Source of the DNA: JBBQHX01 sp035306065
Lineage (GTDB): Bacteria > Gemmatimonadota > Gemmatimonadetes > Gemmatimonadales > Gemmatimonadaceae
Length of the DNA: 8,136 nt
Direction of reading: 5' to 3'
NCBI GenBank assembly: GCA_035306065.1
Contig: DATGOL010000128.1
Coordinates: forward strand, 1 to 8,136
The notes beneath the pieces were generated by a model, which was given only the letters and a program-made list of their open reading frames with translations, did not search any database and was not told the origin of the DNA. Below, piece by piece: positions 6,874 to 8,136 of this stretch. How positions within the stretch are numbered: position 1 is the stretch's first letter; each line of letters begins with the position of its first letter. Both the position numbers and the translations under genes were made by a program.

Positions 6874-6928
6874 TCCATGACATATCCGGCGCGATACGCG
6901 TGAACCGCGCCCCAGACGGACCGAGACC

Positions 6929-7261
6929 ATGGCGACGCAAACGACTACCAGGATTCCGATCACTGCACTGTGGGAGAAGCACCTCTCCACGTCCTTTCCT
7001 CCCGGCCTGGCAGGGGAGGAAGTGGAGCATATGGACCTTACCCTGCTCGACGCCGCAACCGCCGGATGCATTGCGGAGTTTCTTCAGAACGACGGCACCC
7101 TCGACCTGGGCCGCACGGCGATGCTGGGCCTTTGCCACAGGCATGCGGCGGTTGCGGCACGAGAGCTGGAAGGTGAGGGACAGGAGTACTTTCACCGGCT
7201 GGAGACGCTGGCGTATGAGGTGCTGCAGGCGATTCGGGACAGGGAGCTGCCGGCGGGGTGA
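6929..7261 (+). CDS. Small hypothetical protein, 110 residues
   Basis: I cannot assign a function. The protein is acidic, mostly helical and probably soluble, with no signal peptide or membrane segment. A short Thr-rich start leads to FPPGLAGEEVEHMDLTLLDA (23-42), then a helix with Cys47, a turn NDGTLDLGR (54-62), a helix with GLCHRHAA (67-74), and a long C-terminal helix (about 77-104). The layout resembles small uncharacterised actinobacterial-type proteins that share an FPPxL-G-E-V...D-LLDA start, from memory only. Cys69-His70-His72 could bind a metal, but no full site is visible. ATG at 6929 is chosen because it includes the FPPGL segment, though its Shine-Dalgarno is weak. ATG at 7031 is preceded by strong purine-rich GGGGAGGA and GTGGAG sequences and would give a 76-residue product. 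It follows the hydrolase gene after a 97-base gap containing a hairpin, so it may be partly uncoupled from the operon. Confidence 0.75.
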   Translation: MATQTTTRIPITALWEKHLSTSFPPGLAGEEVEHMDLTLLDAATAGCIAEFLQNDGTLDLGRTAMLGLCHRHAAVAARELEGEGQEYFHRLETLAYEVLQAIRDRELPAG

Positions 7262-7270
7262 CCAGGGGCG

Positions 7271-7293
7271 GGTGTTGGGTATCAGGTGTTGGG
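7271..7293 (+). repeat. Two direct copies of GGTGTTGGG between convergent genes
   Basis: GGTGTTGGG occurs at 7271-7279 and 7285-7293, separated by TATCA, just after the hypothetical gene stop. The stretch is G/T-rich and unlike the surrounding code. A 5-bp stem (GTGCG/CGCAC, 7322-7337) follows, too weak to call a terminator. No gene is seen in 7262-7343. Confidence 0.45.
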
Positions 7294-7343
7294 GAGGAGG
7301 CTGCGAAGCTGCCGCTCGGACGTGCGGGCAGACGCACCTGGCC

Positions 7344-7772
7344 TCATCTTCGCACTCGTCCAAGGCGCGATACGACCAGTGTTTCCGCGGCGGGCTCGCG
7401 GATGAGCCGCAGTGTGAGGTTGGCCGCACCCACTCCCAGCCCGTTGGCGTCGTAGGCCATGGAGTCGCGCGTGCTGGTGAATGTCACGCCGTGCCTGGCT
7501 TCGGGCTGAAGGCGCTGGATGGTATCGCTGCCGGCATAGACGATCAGTTCGTGAGTTGCTGCGTTCAGCCGAATGGCAGTTGGGCGGCTGGTCGCGATCG
7601 CATTGCGCCTCGCTGTCGCAAACGCCGCCTCAGCTTCCCTGCCGGCTGACAGTACCGCGCGTCGCGCAGCGGTGCGCTGGCTGGTGGCCATACCGAACGC
7701 GCCAACGATCGAGATGATCACCAGGGCGATGAGCAGTTCGGCCAGGGTGGTGCCCGATCGCGATTTGCGCAT
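7344..7772 (-). CDS. GspH/FimT-like type IV pseudopilin with prepilin N-terminal methylation motif
   Basis: The 142-residue precursor starts with a short basic leader (MRKSRSG), the prepilin peptidase site after Gly7, and a hydrophobic helix TTLAELLIALVIISIVGAF. Glu12 is Glu5 of the mature protein, the residue needed for pilus assembly. The first mature residue is Thr, not the usual Phe or Met, and position 4 is Ala, not Ile/Val. Residues 45-140 fit the GspH domain: AAFATARRNAIATSRPTAIR as the second part of the helix and first strand, a YDANGLG turn, and a final LVVSRLGRVRR strand. The family forms minor pseudopilins at the tip of type II secretion or type IV pilus fibres. No pilus motor, secretin or other pilin gene is within the window, so it stands alone. 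GGGAGGT five bases upstream of the ATG fixes the start. Its promoter is probably shared with the divergent lipoprotein gene. Confidence 0.88.
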   Translation of the reverse strand: MRKSRSGTTLAELLIALVIISIVGAFGMATSQRTAARRAVLSAGREAEAAFATARRNAIATSRPTAIRLNAATHELIVYAGSDTIQRLQPEARHGVTFTSTRDSMAYDANGLGVGAANLTLRLIREPAAETLVVSRLGRVRR

Positions 7773-7776
7773 TCAT

Positions 7777-7783
7777 ACCTCCC
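7777..7783 (-). promoter_or_regulatory. Strong ribosome binding site (GGGAGGT) for the pseudopilin
   Basis: On the minus strand GGGAGGT is followed by ATGA and then the ATG at 7772. The core GGAGG is five bases from that ATG. A second, out-of-frame ATG at 7776 lies too close to be used, so the site decides the start. Confidence 0.65.
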
Positions 7784-7809
7784 GGGTACAACAGTTCGGC
7801 GGACGGCGA

Positions 7810-7819
7810 CACTATAGTG
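7810..7819. promoter_or_regulatory. Palindromic TATAGT -10 element, possibly serving both divergent genes
   Basis: CACTATAGTG is its own reverse complement, so each strand reads TATAGT (7813-7818 on plus, 7816-7811 on minus). Start sites near 7825 (plus) and 7804 (minus) would give leaders of about 51 and 32 bases. I find no good -35 hexamer on either side. Confidence 0.45.
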
Positions 7820-7839
7820 AATGCGGTCTCGGGTTCCTC

Positions 7840-7849
7840 ATCAATTGAT
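7840..7849. promoter_or_regulatory. Second perfect 10-bp palindrome, possible operator
   Basis: ATCAATTGAT is a perfect palindrome in the divergent gap and markedly AT-rich for this DNA. Its centre is 30 bp from the centre of the TATAGT palindrome. It may be a regulator site within the leader of the lipoprotein gene. Confidence 0.3.
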
Positions 7850-7863
7850 TGCACACCGTACCT

Positions 7864-7867
7864 GGAG
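7864..7867 (+). promoter_or_regulatory. Ribosome binding site GGAG for the 3'-terminal lipoprotein gene
   Basis: GGAG lies eight bases before the ATG at 7876, a normal spacing, and supports that start. Confidence 0.5.
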
Positions 7868-7875
7868 TTCGCCGA

Positions 7876-8136
7876 ATGCCAATCTCCTCTGTCTATCGGT
7901 ACACCATCCGGCTTTCCGTACTCGGGCTGATTGCCTGCGCACTGTTCATCTCCGGTTGTGTGGGCGGGTTGTCTCCCCAGGCCGAGCTCGATGCAGCGCA
8001 AAGCATGATGGAACTGAGCGATGCATTTGCGTCCATACGGGAAGAGCAGGCCATCATGCAGGAGGAGATAGATTCGCTGATGCAGCTGGTGGCGCGTCAG
8101 GACTCGCTGATCCGGCGTGTGGCGGATTTCACAGGT
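7876..8136 (+). CDS. Coiled-coil lipoprotein, N-terminal part (3' partial)
   Basis: The frame stays open to the window end, giving 87 residues. Basic residues (Tyr-Arg-Tyr...Arg) precede a hydrophobic stretch (about 13-25) and a lipobox ISGC, so Cys28 should be lipidated. From about residue 35 the sequence is strongly charged and helical, with regular Leu/Met/Ile spacing (for example EEQAIMQEEIDSLMQLVARQ), which predicts a coiled coil. This arrangement, lipidated Cys then coiled coil, resembles the start of YbgF/CpoB-like envelope proteins, which carry TPRs at the C-terminus. The C-terminus is outside the window, so that link is only a guess. Residue +2 after Cys is Val, not the Asp that retains lipoproteins in the inner membrane, so an outer-membrane location is plausible if the organism follows the E. 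coli rule. It is divergent from the pseudopilin and shares its upstream region. Confidence 0.75.
   Translation, partial: MPISSVYRYTIRLSVLGLIACALFISGCVGGLSPQAELDAAQSMMELSDAFASIREEQAIMQEEIDSLMQLVARQDSLIRRVADFTG

Noticed and set aside
6877..6905. ATGACA as a -35 box for a promoter of the 110-residue gene
   Set aside because: No -10-like hexamer lies at 16-18 bases downstream; the sequence there is GTGAAC.
7322..7337. GTGCG/CGCAC stem between convergent genes as a bidirectional terminator
   Set aside because: Only five base pairs with a six-base loop and no T-run on either strand, so it is expected by chance in GC-rich DNA.
6834..7649. Plus-strand 271-codon frame starting just after the hydrolase stop
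   Set aside because: It overlaps the 110-residue gene in another frame and the pseudopilin on the other strand. Its product is Arg/Trp/Cys-rich with no known motif.

Overview
The window is GC-rich bacterial chromosomal DNA (roughly 60-65% GC by eye) with tightly packed genes, GTG/TTG starts, coupled stop/start overlaps and no classical T-tailed terminators. A large Ser/Thr kinase with membrane and coiled-coil regions, a lipoprotein carrying a DUF4015-type domain, a GspH-like pseudopilin and Gly/Asp-rich lipoprotein linkers together suggest a Gram-negative-type cell envelope. My best guess is a Gemmatimonadota-like organism; this rests on gene style, not on any marker gene.

Layout. (1) Bases 1-3310, plus strand: the C-terminal part of a membrane Ser/Thr protein kinase, whose stop codon overlaps the TTG start of a lipoprotein with a putative glycoside-hydrolase (DUF4015-type) domain. 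(2) Bases 3352-4490, minus strand: an alpha/beta hydrolase followed by a small TPR protein, joined by an ATGA overlap and converging on the lipoprotein gene. (3) Bases 4491-4763: a divergent regulatory gap with a 15-bp dyad next to the hydrolase start and a possible promoter facing right. (4) Bases 4764-7261, plus strand: a helical hypothetical protein (possibly an alpha/alpha-toroid), a second alpha/beta hydrolase 16 bases downstream, and a 110-residue hypothetical protein after a hairpin-bearing gap. (5) Bases 7344-7772, minus strand: a single GspH/FimT-like pseudopilin. (6) Bases 7773-7875: a divergent promoter region with two perfect 10-bp palindromes whose centres lie 30 bp apart. (7) Bases 7876-8136, plus strand: the N-terminus of a coiled-coil lipoprotein that runs off the window.

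How the genes may work together. The kinase and DUF4015 lipoprotein are translationally coupled and both act at the envelope, so the kinase could control an extracytoplasmic glycan-binding or glycan-cleaving protein. The two hydrolases sit in divergent transcription units. One has a canonical Ser nucleophile; the other has Glu at that position. The toroid-like protein and Ser hydrolase form a likely operon of unknown pathway. The most unusual point is the Glu at the nucleophile elbow of the minus-strand hydrolase. I see no CRISPR array, insertion sequence, tRNA, rRNA or recognisable defence system, so a wholly new system is not demonstrated here.
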